64,000 nucleotides of DNA, from NCBI GenBank assembly GCA_046349855.1, contig JAXMBM010000008.1, positions 1 to 64,000 on the forward strand, written 5' to 3'. A program made the translations under genes and the position numbers. This stretch comes from CAIXSC01 sp046349855 (GTDB lineage: Bacteria > Planctomycetota > Planctomycetia > Pirellulales > Pirellulaceae). Below are positions 41,901-49,131 of this stretch, piece by piece (within the stretch, counting starts at the first letter, position 1; every line of letters starts with the position of its first letter). The notes beneath the pieces are model-generated. The model saw only the letters and a program-made list of their open reading frames with translations. It ran no database searches and had not been told where the DNA came from.

Positions 41901-42325
41901 CCAATCAGGCCGACCTGGCCATCACGAAGACGGTTTCACCCACCACCGCCGGTGTCAATCAGGAAACCGTGTTCACGTTGACGATTCAGAACAACGGACC
42001 GGCCAATGCCACCAACGTCCAGGTGACCGATGTCTTGCCTGCAGGACTGACCTTTGTGGGTGTCGATTCGGCGACCAGCGGTACATACAACAATACGACC
42101 GGAATCTGGACCGTGGGCAGCTTGAGCGCTACCGCGGGCCAGAATACGGCCACTCTGAAAATCCGCGCGCGTTCCACCGGCACCGTCAATGCCGTGACCA
42201 ACACGGCGACGATCACCCAGTCGTCTCAGTTCGACCCGGTCACCAACAACAACACGTCTTCCACCACGGTCACCACACGCATCCTGTCAAAGCGTTCGTA
42301 CCTGGCCGACACGGCGGTACAATAG
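38981..42325 (+). CDS. LEPR-XLL surface protein with six DUF11 repeats
   Basis: 1114 residues. A basic N-terminus carries LRIEPLETRALLAN at about residues 37-50, the LEPR-XLL motif of planctomycete exported proteins. An SdrD-B-like domain follows (ISGRVFKDVTGNGFTAGEQI), then a beta-rich segment. From about residue 364 come six tandem DUF11 repeats, each starting [AVL]DLAV-K-V, and carrying VTNNGP, LPAGLTFVSATPS and TAT or TNTAS elements, with about 120-124 residues each. Repeats 4 and 5 share a 53-base identical DNA segment. The end, ILSKRSYLADTAV, follows the last repeat directly. Likely a long fibrous surface or adhesion protein; no enzymatic domain is seen. Confidence 0.92.
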   Translation: MAPRNSSTQRSKVWQWLEGLVRGRRSDRSRSSMRRRLRIEPLETRALLANDLATISGRVFKDVTGNGFTAGEQIAGATLNLFVDDGDGVFEPGTQDLAPVLPIPSTATSNAQGLYSFGNITAASYWVQQPAQTVGAVSLAETHFLVVATAADVDGTLGRPIDNFLSPGPSITATQGVPDAAVQSSLPPAETIGGERDLQAQMTSGGVTDNVKFNAAGNLLNLDPTVNANGLYIATWDGPDANPTSLNATGLGGVDLTEGGINSGILMRVQVDKANSVIKFRVFTNAGNVSEQTISNIAPNILQDVYFPFTGFAPSVGTGANFASVGAVQLEVQSNVTGMDGLVSLVGLVGPTLLVQNFANYTPADLAVTKQVNNPTPNVGQQIQYTVTLTNNGPSQATNVVVTDNLPAGVSFVSATPSQGTYNSQTGLWSVGTVNVQASATLTIVATVTQSGVRINTATVTSADQNDENPANNSGTAQIATPQVDLAVQKSVNDSTPDKNQNVTFTVTVQNNGPDTATGVTIEDILPSGLTFVSATPSVGTFSNGTGIWNVGTLNNQASATLSIVATVTGLGTNNTITNTASVKTVDQGDTNPANNQDSEVLTPNRVDIAVLKTVNDNTPDKNQNVTFTVTATNNGPAAATGVTLTDLLPAGLTFVSATPSGSTTFNSATGLWTIGALGNTAGNNSATLTIVATVVASNTITNTASLSAVNQFDTNSQNDSDSETLTPNQLDLAVLKTVDDNTPDKNQNVTFTVTVTNNGPTAASGVQITDQIPSGLTFVSATPSVGTYSSATGLWTLGALSNTAGQNTATLQIVATVTGTTAITNTASLTAIDQFDTNTANNQDSETVTPNVLDLAVAKTVDDNTPDKNQNVTFTVTVTNNGPSTATGVQITDQLPSGLTFVSATPSVGSYSSATGVWTLGALNSTAGQNTATLQLVATVTAASTITNTATLSAVNQTDTNTANNQASAVVTPNQADLAITKTVSPTTAGVNQETVFTLTIQNNGPANATNVQVTDVLPAGLTFVGVDSATSGTYNNTTGIWTVGSLSATAGQNTATLKIRARSTGTVNAVTNTATITQSSQFDPVTNNNTSSTTVTTRILSKRSYLADTAVQ
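40070..42270 (+). repeat. Six tandem repeats of 360-372 bases (DUF11 units)
   Basis: Units begin at 40070, 40430, 40799, 41171, 41540 and 41909. Spacing is 360, 369, 372, 369 and 369 bases. Bases 41192-41244 (unit 4) and 41561-41613 (unit 5) are identical over 53 positions, including third codon positions, while other pairs differ more, which points to recent duplication or gene conversion between these two. Confidence 0.85.
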
Positions 42326-42371
42326 GCCAACACCGCCTTCCGCACCGCGGTCTCCCTCAACAGCCCCACTC

Positions 42372-42392
42372 GCGCGAGGCGGAGCCTCGCGC
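42372..42392 (+). terminator. Perfect 9-base-pair hairpin after the DUF11 gene
   Basis: GCGCGAGGC at 42372-42380 pairs with GCCTCGCGC at 42384-42392 around a GGA loop, 47 bases past the stop. It is very stable but has no T-run, so it may be a terminator that needs other factors or simply a dispersed GC-rich palindrome of the genome. Confidence 0.5.
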
Positions 42393-42536
42393 CAGGCCGC
42401 CGCGCGGTAACGGATCGAGACCCGACGGCACTCGCGTACGCGGCCCGCCGCGGCGGCGATTGCTTCCCTGCCGACTCGCGGTTATCGTGAAGCGTCACGC
42501 AGCCACCGACGGATGCTGCAGGGAGAGGAGCCGTTC

Positions 42537-43865
42537 ATGACCAGGCGCGGAAATCGTCGTCAGTTCGTTCAGGGAAGTCTGGCAACGGGCGCGTTGGTCG
42601 CAGCGGGCTACTTTGTCCATCCTGTTCCGGCAGCCGATTCGAAGTCACCCAACGAACGGCTCGTCCTGGCCGCCGTGGGAGTGACCGGACGCGCGGCCGA
42701 GAACATCCGCGAGGTCTCGAGTCAGCAGATCGTCGCCCTGGCTGATGTCGACAGCGATCTGCTGGAGCGCGGGTCGTTTCGTTTCCCGTATGCCCGCAAG
42801 TATCGCGATTTTCGTGTCCTGCTCGAAAAGGAAGCGGAGAAGATCGACGGCGTGATTATCAGTACCGCCGATCATACTCACGCGCCGGCCGCGGCCATGG
42901 CGCTCCGACTCAAGAAACACGTCTATTGCGAGAAGCCGCTGACGCACACGGTCTTCGAAGCTCGACAGCTCGCGTCTCTGGCGGCCCAAAACCAACTGGT
43001 CACCCAGATGGGAACGCAGATCCACGCCGGGGAGAATTATCGCCGAGTTGTCGAATGGATTCGCTCCGGGGCCATCGGCAAAGTCAGTGCGGTGCACGTG
43101 TGGGCCAACGCGCGCTATTCGCAGGCACGCTTCACTCCGGGAACACCGGCTCCCGCCAACCTCGACTGGAACCTGTGGCTTGGTCCAGCACCCGAACGTC
43201 CCTACAGTCCGGACGTCCATCCGTTCCAATGGCGCCGATTCTGGGACTACGGCACCGGGGCGCTGGGCGATCTGGGGTGCCATTACATCGATCTGGCCCA
43301 CTGGGCGCTCGAACTGACGCATCCAACCCGCATCTCCGCCGAGGGTCCGCCACCCGATCCCGTCAGTGCGCCCGACTGGTGCATCGTACGGTACGAATAC
43401 CCGGCGCGAGGCGAGCTGCCTCCTGTCGTCCTCACCTGGTACGACGGTGGTCGCCGTCCACCACAACTCCCCGAACTGGAGAAATCGCTGGCCGACGAGC
43501 GCGGTGTCGTACCGGAATGGGCCAGTGGTCAGTTGTTCGTGGGGGATCAAGGCATGCTGTTGTCCGACTACGGCCGACATGTCCTGCTGCCGCGCGAACG
43601 GTTTGCGGGACAAGCGCCACCGCCTCAGACGATTCCGCCGTCCGTCGGGCATCATGCCGAGTGGCTGCAGGCCATCCGGACGGGCGGCCCGACCACCTGC
43701 AACTTTCAATATGCGGGTGCTTTGACCGAGGCCGTTCTGCTGGGAGTCGTGGCCTTTCGCAGTGGTAAGAGCCTGGAATGGGATCCGGTGGCGTTTCGTC
43801 TGCGTAATGCCCCGGACGCCGAGCCACTGTTGCACACCGAGTATCGCCAGGGGTGGACGCTCTGA
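42537..43865 (+). CDS. Gfo/Idh/MocA-family oxidoreductase with Tat signal (second copy)
   Basis: 442 residues from the ATG at 42537, with GGGAGAGGAG upstream. The leader RRGNRRQFVQGSLATGALVA is a twin-arginine signal. Core motifs: VLAAVGVTGRAAENI (a less usual nucleotide-binding loop), GVIISTADHTHAPAAAMAL, HVYCEKPLTHTVFEARQLA (active-site Lys-Pro), WNLWLGPAPERPYSPDVHP and GALGDLGCHYIDLAHWALEL. It is about as long as the oxidoreductase at 9.6-10.9 kb but clearly diverged, and it does not sit with DUF1592 or DUF1552 genes. Probably a periplasmic sugar dehydrogenase; substrate unknown. The following U32 gene starts 11 bases after its stop. Confidence 0.93.
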   Translation: MTRRGNRRQFVQGSLATGALVAAGYFVHPVPAADSKSPNERLVLAAVGVTGRAAENIREVSSQQIVALADVDSDLLERGSFRFPYARKYRDFRVLLEKEAEKIDGVIISTADHTHAPAAAMALRLKKHVYCEKPLTHTVFEARQLASLAAQNQLVTQMGTQIHAGENYRRVVEWIRSGAIGKVSAVHVWANARYSQARFTPGTPAPANLDWNLWLGPAPERPYSPDVHPFQWRRFWDYGTGALGDLGCHYIDLAHWALELTHPTRISAEGPPPDPVSAPDWCIVRYEYPARGELPPVVLTWYDGGRRPPQLPELEKSLADERGVVPEWASGQLFVGDQGMLLSDYGRHVLLPRERFAGQAPPPQTIPPSVGHHAEWLQAIRTGGPTTCNFQYAGALTEAVLLGVVAFRSGKSLEWDPVAFRLRNAPDAEPLLHTEYRQGWTL

Positions 43866-43876
43866 CGGCGGCTGGC

Positions 43877-46483
43877 ATGAACGACCTGGTCCAAATTCGT
43901 CCTCCCGCGACCCCGCTGTCGCTGACGCAACGCCCCGAACTGCTGGCTCCCGCAGGCGATTGGGACTGTCTCCGCGCGGCCATCGAGAATGGTGCGGATG
44001 CCGTCTACTTCGGACTCGATACAGGCTTCAATGCTCGAGCGCGGGCCGCCAATTTTCCACCGAGCGATCTGCCGGCGGTGATGAACCTGCTGCACTCGCG
44101 CGGCCTCCGCGGATACGTGACGCTCAACACGCTGGTGTTTTCCAGTGAACTCCCCGAGGTCGAACGGCTGGGGCGGCTGATGGCGGCAGCCGGTGTCGAC
44201 GCCGTGTTGGTGCAGGACCTGGGAGTGGTGCGGCTGCTGCAAGCCCTCTGTCCCGGCCTGCCGCTGCACGCCTCCACCCAGATGACACTCACCAGCGCCG
44301 CCGGTCTCGAGTTCGTACGGCAGCTCGGCATCGAGCGGGCGGTGCTGGCGCGCGAGCTCTCGTTGCGGGAAATGCGCAAGCTCCACGGGCAGACGTCGCT
44401 GCCGTTGGAAGCCTTTGTCCACGGTGCTCTCTGCGTTGCGTATTCCGGTCAGTGCCTGACAAGCGAATCGCTGGGAGGGCGGAGCGCGAATCGCGGCCAG
44501 TGCGCTCAAGCCTGCCGGCTCCCCTACGATCTGCTGTGCGATGGACGGGAGGTGGACACAGGGACCGTTCGCTACCTGCTCAGCCCGCAGGATCTGGCGG
44601 CCTTCGAACTCGTCCCCGACCTGCTCGCCGCCGGCATCACATCGTTCAAGATCGAGGGGCGATTGAAGACCCCCGAATACGTGGCCAACATCACGCGCCA
44701 CTACCGCGCCGCGATCGATGCGGCCCTGGCCGGACAGCCGGTGCGGTTCACGCCGCGGCAGATCGAGGAGATGGAACTGTCGTTTTCCCGAGGTTTCTCG
44801 CCGGGGTGGCTGCAGGGGTGTGACCATAAGCGGTTGGTACCGGGTGAAAGTTCATCCAAGCGAGGTGTTCTCCTCGGCGAGGTCCGCAGCGTGCGGCGCG
44901 GCCGCGTTACCGTTCAGCTGGCCAAGTCGAGTGTCAAACGGGGAGACGGTGTGGCGTTTGATTGCGAACAGCCCATCGACGACCCGCAGGGGGGACGAGT
45001 CTACGAGATTTTCCGTCAGGGCGAGTCAGTCGAATCGGCTCAACCGGGCGAGCAAGTGGAACTGGCCTTCGCCCGTGGAGCAATCGACTTTTCCGAGATC
45101 TGGCCCGGACAACACGTCTGGAAAACGGACGACCCGGAACTCACCCGCCGCCTGCGCTCCTCCTACACCCAAGCCGACCCGCAGCGCCAGTTGCCGGTCG
45201 ATCTGGAGGTAACCGCTGCGGTTGGACAGCCTCTGCGAGTGCGCGCTACCACGGCATCGGGCGTCGGTTGCGAGGTGGTCTCGTCGGCCCCTCTGGCGGC
45301 CGCGCGCCAGCACCCACTCACCCTGGACGTACTCCGGCGGCAGTTGGGTCGTCTGGGCGGAACGGCCTTTCAATTGCGCGAGGTGCGAGCCGATATTCAG
45401 GGCGAGCCGATGGCTCCGTTCAGTCTGCTGGGGGAACTGCGACACGAACTGGTACGGCAGCTCCGCGAGACACTCGGTCGCCCTCCGCAGCGACACGTGG
45501 CCGCCGATCCGGTGCTGCCAGCGCTGCGATCCTCTCTGGCTGCCCAACGCTCCTCCACGGTACCGGCGGCATCTGTTGAATCAGTTGCATCCTCCGCGCC
45601 GGCCGCTCTCCCCGCGCCGACGCAGCCGCAACTACACGTGCTCGTTCGGTCTCTGGCACAGCTTCGCGCGACACTCAGCACGGGCCAGCGCAGCATCTAC
45701 GCCGATTTTCAGGATCTGCGGGAATACCACGAAGCGGTGCGACTTGCGCACGAAGCCGGTGCGCACATCCTGCTGGCCACTCCTCGGATCGAGAAGCCTG
45801 ACGAGCGAGGGATGTTTCATCTGCTGGCCCGGCAGGGGGCCGACGGTGTCCTGGTGCGGAATCTGGGTGGGTTGCTGTTTTTCGGCGAACGAGGAATTCC
45901 CCGAGTCGTCGATTTTTCGCTCAACGTGGCCAACGAGTTGTCGGCGCAACTCGTACACGAACAGGGACCGCTGCGGATCACGCCGTCGTATGACCTCAAT
46001 CGCGATCAGCTGCTGGAACTGGTGGCTGCGGTTCCCGCCGAGTGGCTGGAAGTGGTCGTGCACCAGCATATGCCGCTGTTCCACATGGAGCATTGCGTGT
46101 TCTGTGCCATGCTGTCGCCAGGCACCAACAAGACGAATTGCGGCCGCCCCTGTGATCGGCACGAGGTCCTGCTGCGCGACCGGCAGGGAGTGACGCATCC
46201 GCTGAAGGCCGACGTCGGCTGCCGCAACACGCTGTTCAATGCGGTGCCGCAGAGTGCGGCGGAGGTGGTTCCCACGCTGCTGCGGCACGGGGTGGCGCAT
46301 TACCGCGTCGAGCTCTTGGCCGATACGCCAGCGGAGATCGCCCACACGCTCCAGCTCTACCGCGAACTGCTCGCCGGCCGCGTCACCGGTCGCCAGGTGT
46401 GGAGTGAATTGCGGGCGGCGAATCGCGTGGGTGTGACGCGAGGTACGCTGGAAGAACGGCGAGATCCGCTGGCCTTGCTATAA
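43877..46483 (+). CDS. U32-family protein, RlhA/TrhP-like with DUF3656
   Basis: 868 residues from the ATG at 43877 (a GTG at 43853, overlapping the previous gene, is possible). The U32 domain is complete: PELLAPAGDWDCLRAAIENG, DAVYFGLDTGFNARARA, LHASTQMTLTSAAGLEF and the Cys cluster in YSGQCLTSESLGGRSANRGQ and CAQACRLPY, which holds an iron-sulfur cluster in relatives. FKIEGRLKTPEYVANITRHY follows. A DUF3656-like middle and a C-terminal second barrel region (VRNLGGLLFFGE, CRNTLFN near the end) make it like E. coli RlhA, which hydroxylates 23S rRNA, rather than a true collagenase. Long forms like this are common outside the gammaproteobacteria. Function by homology only. Confidence 0.85.
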   Translation: MNDLVQIRPPATPLSLTQRPELLAPAGDWDCLRAAIENGADAVYFGLDTGFNARARAANFPPSDLPAVMNLLHSRGLRGYVTLNTLVFSSELPEVERLGRLMAAAGVDAVLVQDLGVVRLLQALCPGLPLHASTQMTLTSAAGLEFVRQLGIERAVLARELSLREMRKLHGQTSLPLEAFVHGALCVAYSGQCLTSESLGGRSANRGQCAQACRLPYDLLCDGREVDTGTVRYLLSPQDLAAFELVPDLLAAGITSFKIEGRLKTPEYVANITRHYRAAIDAALAGQPVRFTPRQIEEMELSFSRGFSPGWLQGCDHKRLVPGESSSKRGVLLGEVRSVRRGRVTVQLAKSSVKRGDGVAFDCEQPIDDPQGGRVYEIFRQGESVESAQPGEQVELAFARGAIDFSEIWPGQHVWKTDDPELTRRLRSSYTQADPQRQLPVDLEVTAAVGQPLRVRATTASGVGCEVVSSAPLAAARQHPLTLDVLRRQLGRLGGTAFQLREVRADIQGEPMAPFSLLGELRHELVRQLRETLGRPPQRHVAADPVLPALRSSLAAQRSSTVPAASVESVASSAPAALPAPTQPQLHVLVRSLAQLRATLSTGQRSIYADFQDLREYHEAVRLAHEAGAHILLATPRIEKPDERGMFHLLARQGADGVLVRNLGGLLFFGERGIPRVVDFSLNVANELSAQLVHEQGPLRITPSYDLNRDQLLELVAAVPAEWLEVVVHQHMPLFHMEHCVFCAMLSPGTNKTNCGRPCDRHEVLLRDRQGVTHPLKADVGCRNTLFNAVPQSAAEVVPTLLRHGVAHYRVELLADTPAEIAHTLQLYRELLAGRVTGRQVWSELRAANRVGVTRGTLEERRDPLALL

Positions 46484-46484
46484 T
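46476..46484 (+). promoter_or_regulatory. Extended -10 promoter candidate for the DUF4432 gene
   Basis: TGCTATAAT, a perfect extended -10 (TG-N-TATAAT), overlaps the U32 stop codon (46481-46483). The hexamer 17 bases upstream is not a good -35, as is usual for extended -10 promoters. The leader to the DUF4432 start at 46596 would be about 105 bases. Confidence 0.45.
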
Positions 46485-46595
46485 CGGGCCCGCCGTGCCG
46501 CCGGGACTGATTGGCCGTGAGGCGGGAACCGGGGCGGTGACGAGCGCTCGCTCGGGCGCCTGGAGAGGACAACAACGCGAGGGGAGAGGCCATTC

Positions 46596-47762
46596 ATGGC
46601 GGCAACAACAGTCGTGTGGACCGACGTCGATGCGGATATCTATGTCGAACAGGGGCGCATCGGACCGGAAGATGTAGGCGGGACAGCCCGTGGTTACCAG
46701 GTGGTGAAGCGCCGGTTGCATGGTGGGCTGTCCGATGGCGTGGATGTCGTGCACGTGGATAACGGACGCCTTTCGTTTGCCGTGCTTCCCACGCGGGGCA
46801 TGAGTCTCTGGAAGGCCTGGTTGGGAGACGAGCCGATCGGCTGGCAGTCGCCGGTGCACGGACCGGTACACCCGGCCTTCGTGCCGTTGATGGAACCAGG
46901 TGGACTCGGCTGGCTCGACGGCTTTGACGAACTGCTCGTGCGCTGCGGGCTGGAGAGCAACGGAGCACCTGAATTCGATGCGGACACCGGGCGGCTCAAG
47001 TATCCCTTGCACGGCCGTATCGGTAATAAGCCGGCGCGGCGCGTGTCGGTGAGTGTCGATGGTGCGACCGGGACGATCGCCGTGACGGGGGTGGTCGAGG
47101 AGACGCGGTTCCACTTCCTCAAACTGCGACTCACGTCCACCGTGGAAACCCGGGTTGGCGAGTCCACCTTGCGGATCCGAGATGTGATCGAGAATCTGTC
47201 CGCCACGCCCGCCGAAGCACAGCTGTTGTACCACGTCAACTTCGGCGACCCGCTGCTCGGTGCCGGCGCGCGGTTCGTCGCGCCGGTGAGGACGGTGGTG
47301 CCGCGCAATGAATCGTCGGCCAAAGCGCTCGACACTTGGAACAGCTACGCCGCTCCGACCCCGGGATTTGCCGAACAGGTGTACTTCCTGGAACTGCTGG
47401 CGGACGAACGCGGCCAGACGCGGACCCTGCTGCGCAACGCGCACGGTTCACGCGGCGTCAGTCTGTTGCACCGTGTCGATCAGCTCCCCTGCTATACGCT
47501 GTGGAAGAATACCGCGGCCTCCGTCGATGGCAATGTGACGGGGCTGGAACCGGGGACGAACTTCCCCAATCCGCGAAGTTTCGAAGGGCAGCACGGACGT
47601 GTCGTGAAACTGGCCGCCGGTGCGTCGGCGACGCTGGAATTGCAGCTCGACGTTCACGCCTCGGCGGAAGAGGTGGCGGCGGCTGAACGGTCGATCGCAC
47701 AACTCCAGGGGACAATCCAACCGACGGTCCACGGTGCTCCTCTGCCCACCTGGTGCGCCTGA
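46596..47762 (+). CDS. DUF4432/aldose-1-epimerase-family protein
   Basis: 388 residues from the ATG at 46596; GAGGGGAG lies upstream. The protein has the galactose-mutarotase-like beta-supersandwich: VDVVHVDNGRLSFAVLPTRG, MSLWKAWLGDEPIGWQSPV, FDELLVRCGLESNGAPEFD, YPLHGRIGNKPARRVSVSVD and LLYHVNFGDPLLGAGARFVA, ending in ELQLDVHASAEEVAAAE. The His in LHGRIGN and the acidic residue region near the end suit the epimerase active site. DUF4432 enzymes are thought to epimerise or isomerise sugars. It is convergent with a beta-lactamase-like gene and probably transcribed alone. Confidence 0.9.
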   Translation: MAATTVVWTDVDADIYVEQGRIGPEDVGGTARGYQVVKRRLHGGLSDGVDVVHVDNGRLSFAVLPTRGMSLWKAWLGDEPIGWQSPVHGPVHPAFVPLMEPGGLGWLDGFDELLVRCGLESNGAPEFDADTGRLKYPLHGRIGNKPARRVSVSVDGATGTIAVTGVVEETRFHFLKLRLTSTVETRVGESTLRIRDVIENLSATPAEAQLLYHVNFGDPLLGAGARFVAPVRTVVPRNESSAKALDTWNSYAAPTPGFAEQVYFLELLADERGQTRTLLRNAHGSRGVSLLHRVDQLPCYTLWKNTAASVDGNVTGLEPGTNFPNPRSFEGQHGRVVKLAAGASATLELQLDVHASAEEVAAAERSIAQLQGTIQPTVHGAPLPTWCA

Positions 47763-47855
47763 TGCCAACGCGACGAAGTACTTCCGCTCTCCCGTCTGTG
47801 GGAGTGGTGAAGTGCCCGAATCGCGAAGTCAACCGAGTGTGCGGCGAAGTGGAAT

Positions 47856-49037
47856 TCAGCGCGCCGCGCCCCGCTCTCGGAAGGCTGCCAGTGCGGCCTG
47901 CCGGAACGCGTCCTGACTCTTGCCGCCCTCACCGGGGAACCCGGCGTGCTGCACGAGCCAGATGAGGATCAGGCCGGAACGGGTGTCGGCGGTCGAGTTC
48001 GTGGAGTAGGCACCGCCGTGTCCAAACGTCGAGTCGCCGACGGAGAATCCGAGCCCATAGCTGGTGGTGAGTTCCGCGGCAGTTTGCCGGCGGGTGAGTT
48101 CGGTGACGGCCGCCGCCGACAGGAGGCGCCGGCCGTCCAGTTCGCCGCCGCGAAGGAGCATCTGGTAAAAGCGAGCGACATCGCGGGCCGTCGAGAACAA
48201 GCCTCCAGCGGGCATGGAAAAGCGTTGGCCGCGATCGGTCAACGGATAATGGAGCTGGGAGATTTTCGTCGCGGTCAGTCCCTTGTTCCCCGGACCTGGC
48301 TGGTAGGCCTGCGCCAGGCGCGCCACCTGCTGTTCGGTAGGCCAGAAGGTGGTGTCGTGCATGCCGAGCGGCCGCAAGAGACGCTCGTCGAGGAATTGTT
48401 CGAACGGCTGACCCGACACCACTTCGACCACCCGCGCGGCCGTGTTGATACCCGCATTGCTGTACAGGTAGCGGGAATCCGGTTCGAAATCGAGCGGCGT
48501 CAGGGCATAGCTGCGGACGCGCGTGGCCAGTGGGAAGAGATCCAGCGTGGGTTCTTCGACTCCCGACTTGAACAACAGCCCGCTGGTGTGGTTCAGCGTG
48601 TTGCGGATGGTGATCGGATGCTTGGGGCGCCGCAACACAACTCGTTCCGCATCACGTTCCGCGACCACCATCTGTCCACGGAATTCGGGCAGGTATTTCT
48701 CGACGGGGTCGTCAAGCGAAATGCGACCTTCATCCACCAGGAGCATCACCGCTGCCGCCGTGATAGGCTTCGACTGCGAAGCGATCCAGAACAGGGCATC
48801 GGCCGCCATGGGACGCTGCGCTGCCCTGTCGGACCAACCCACCGTTTCCAGTGCCAGGACCTGGTCGCGGTCGGCGACCAGCATGACGGCGCCGGCCAGT
48901 TCTTCGCGGTCGACGAACGGTTGCACCGCTGGCACCAGCTTGTCGGCGGCTCGCCCGGTGGACGGCAGGAGGATGCTGGCGAGCAGCAGGAGGCTGTGAG
49001 TGGCCATGGTCAGGCCGGCAAGTCGAAGAGGCGTCAC
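47856..49037 (-). CDS. Serine beta-lactamase-like hydrolase, exported
   Basis: 393 residues from the GTG at 49035-49037, chosen for the AGGAG before it. The signal peptide THSLLLLASILLPSTGRAA ends near residue 31. Class C-type motifs are complete: SxxK in FWIASQSKPITAA (Ser87, Lys90), the Tyr motif YLYSNAGINTAARVVE, and the HGG box TFGHGGAYSTNS. Proteins like this are usually esterases or D-amino-acid peptidases rather than antibiotic-degrading enzymes, and several paralogues occur in planctomycetes. It is the last gene of a minus-strand run after a SecD-like lipoprotein, with 94 bases between. Confidence 0.92.
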   Translation of the reverse strand: MTPLRLAGLTMATHSLLLLASILLPSTGRAADKLVPAVQPFVDREELAGAVMLVADRDQVLALETVGWSDRAAQRPMAADALFWIASQSKPITAAAVMLLVDEGRISLDDPVEKYLPEFRGQMVVAERDAERVVLRRPKHPITIRNTLNHTSGLLFKSGVEEPTLDLFPLATRVRSYALTPLDFEPDSRYLYSNAGINTAARVVEVVSGQPFEQFLDERLLRPLGMHDTTFWPTEQQVARLAQAYQPGPGNKGLTATKISQLHYPLTDRGQRFSMPAGGLFSTARDVARFYQMLLRGGELDGRRLLSAAAVTELTRRQTAAELTTSYGLGFSVGDSTFGHGGAYSTNSTADTRSGLILIWLVQHAGFPGEGGKSQDAFRQAALAAFRERGAAR

Positions 49038-49131
49038 GGGAAACTCCTGGAGTGGGCGATGATGCCAGGGTGGCGGCGCGAACCGGGTGCTTGATATGGA
49101 ATGCTGTCGGACGATCTTTGACAACGGGGAT

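Noticed and set aside
43877..46483. True collagenase/peptidase function for the U32 protein
   Set aside because: The conserved Cys cluster and DUF3656-like part fit the RNA-hydroxylating members of the family; no peptidase residues are known for them.
47776..47805. Palindrome GAAGTACTTC and a 5-base-pair hairpin after the DUF4432 gene
   Set aside because: Too short and without a T-run to be called a terminator.
47856..49037. Antibiotic resistance beta-lactamase
   Set aside because: The motifs are those of the broad serine hydrolase class; nothing specific for antibiotic-degrading enzymes.
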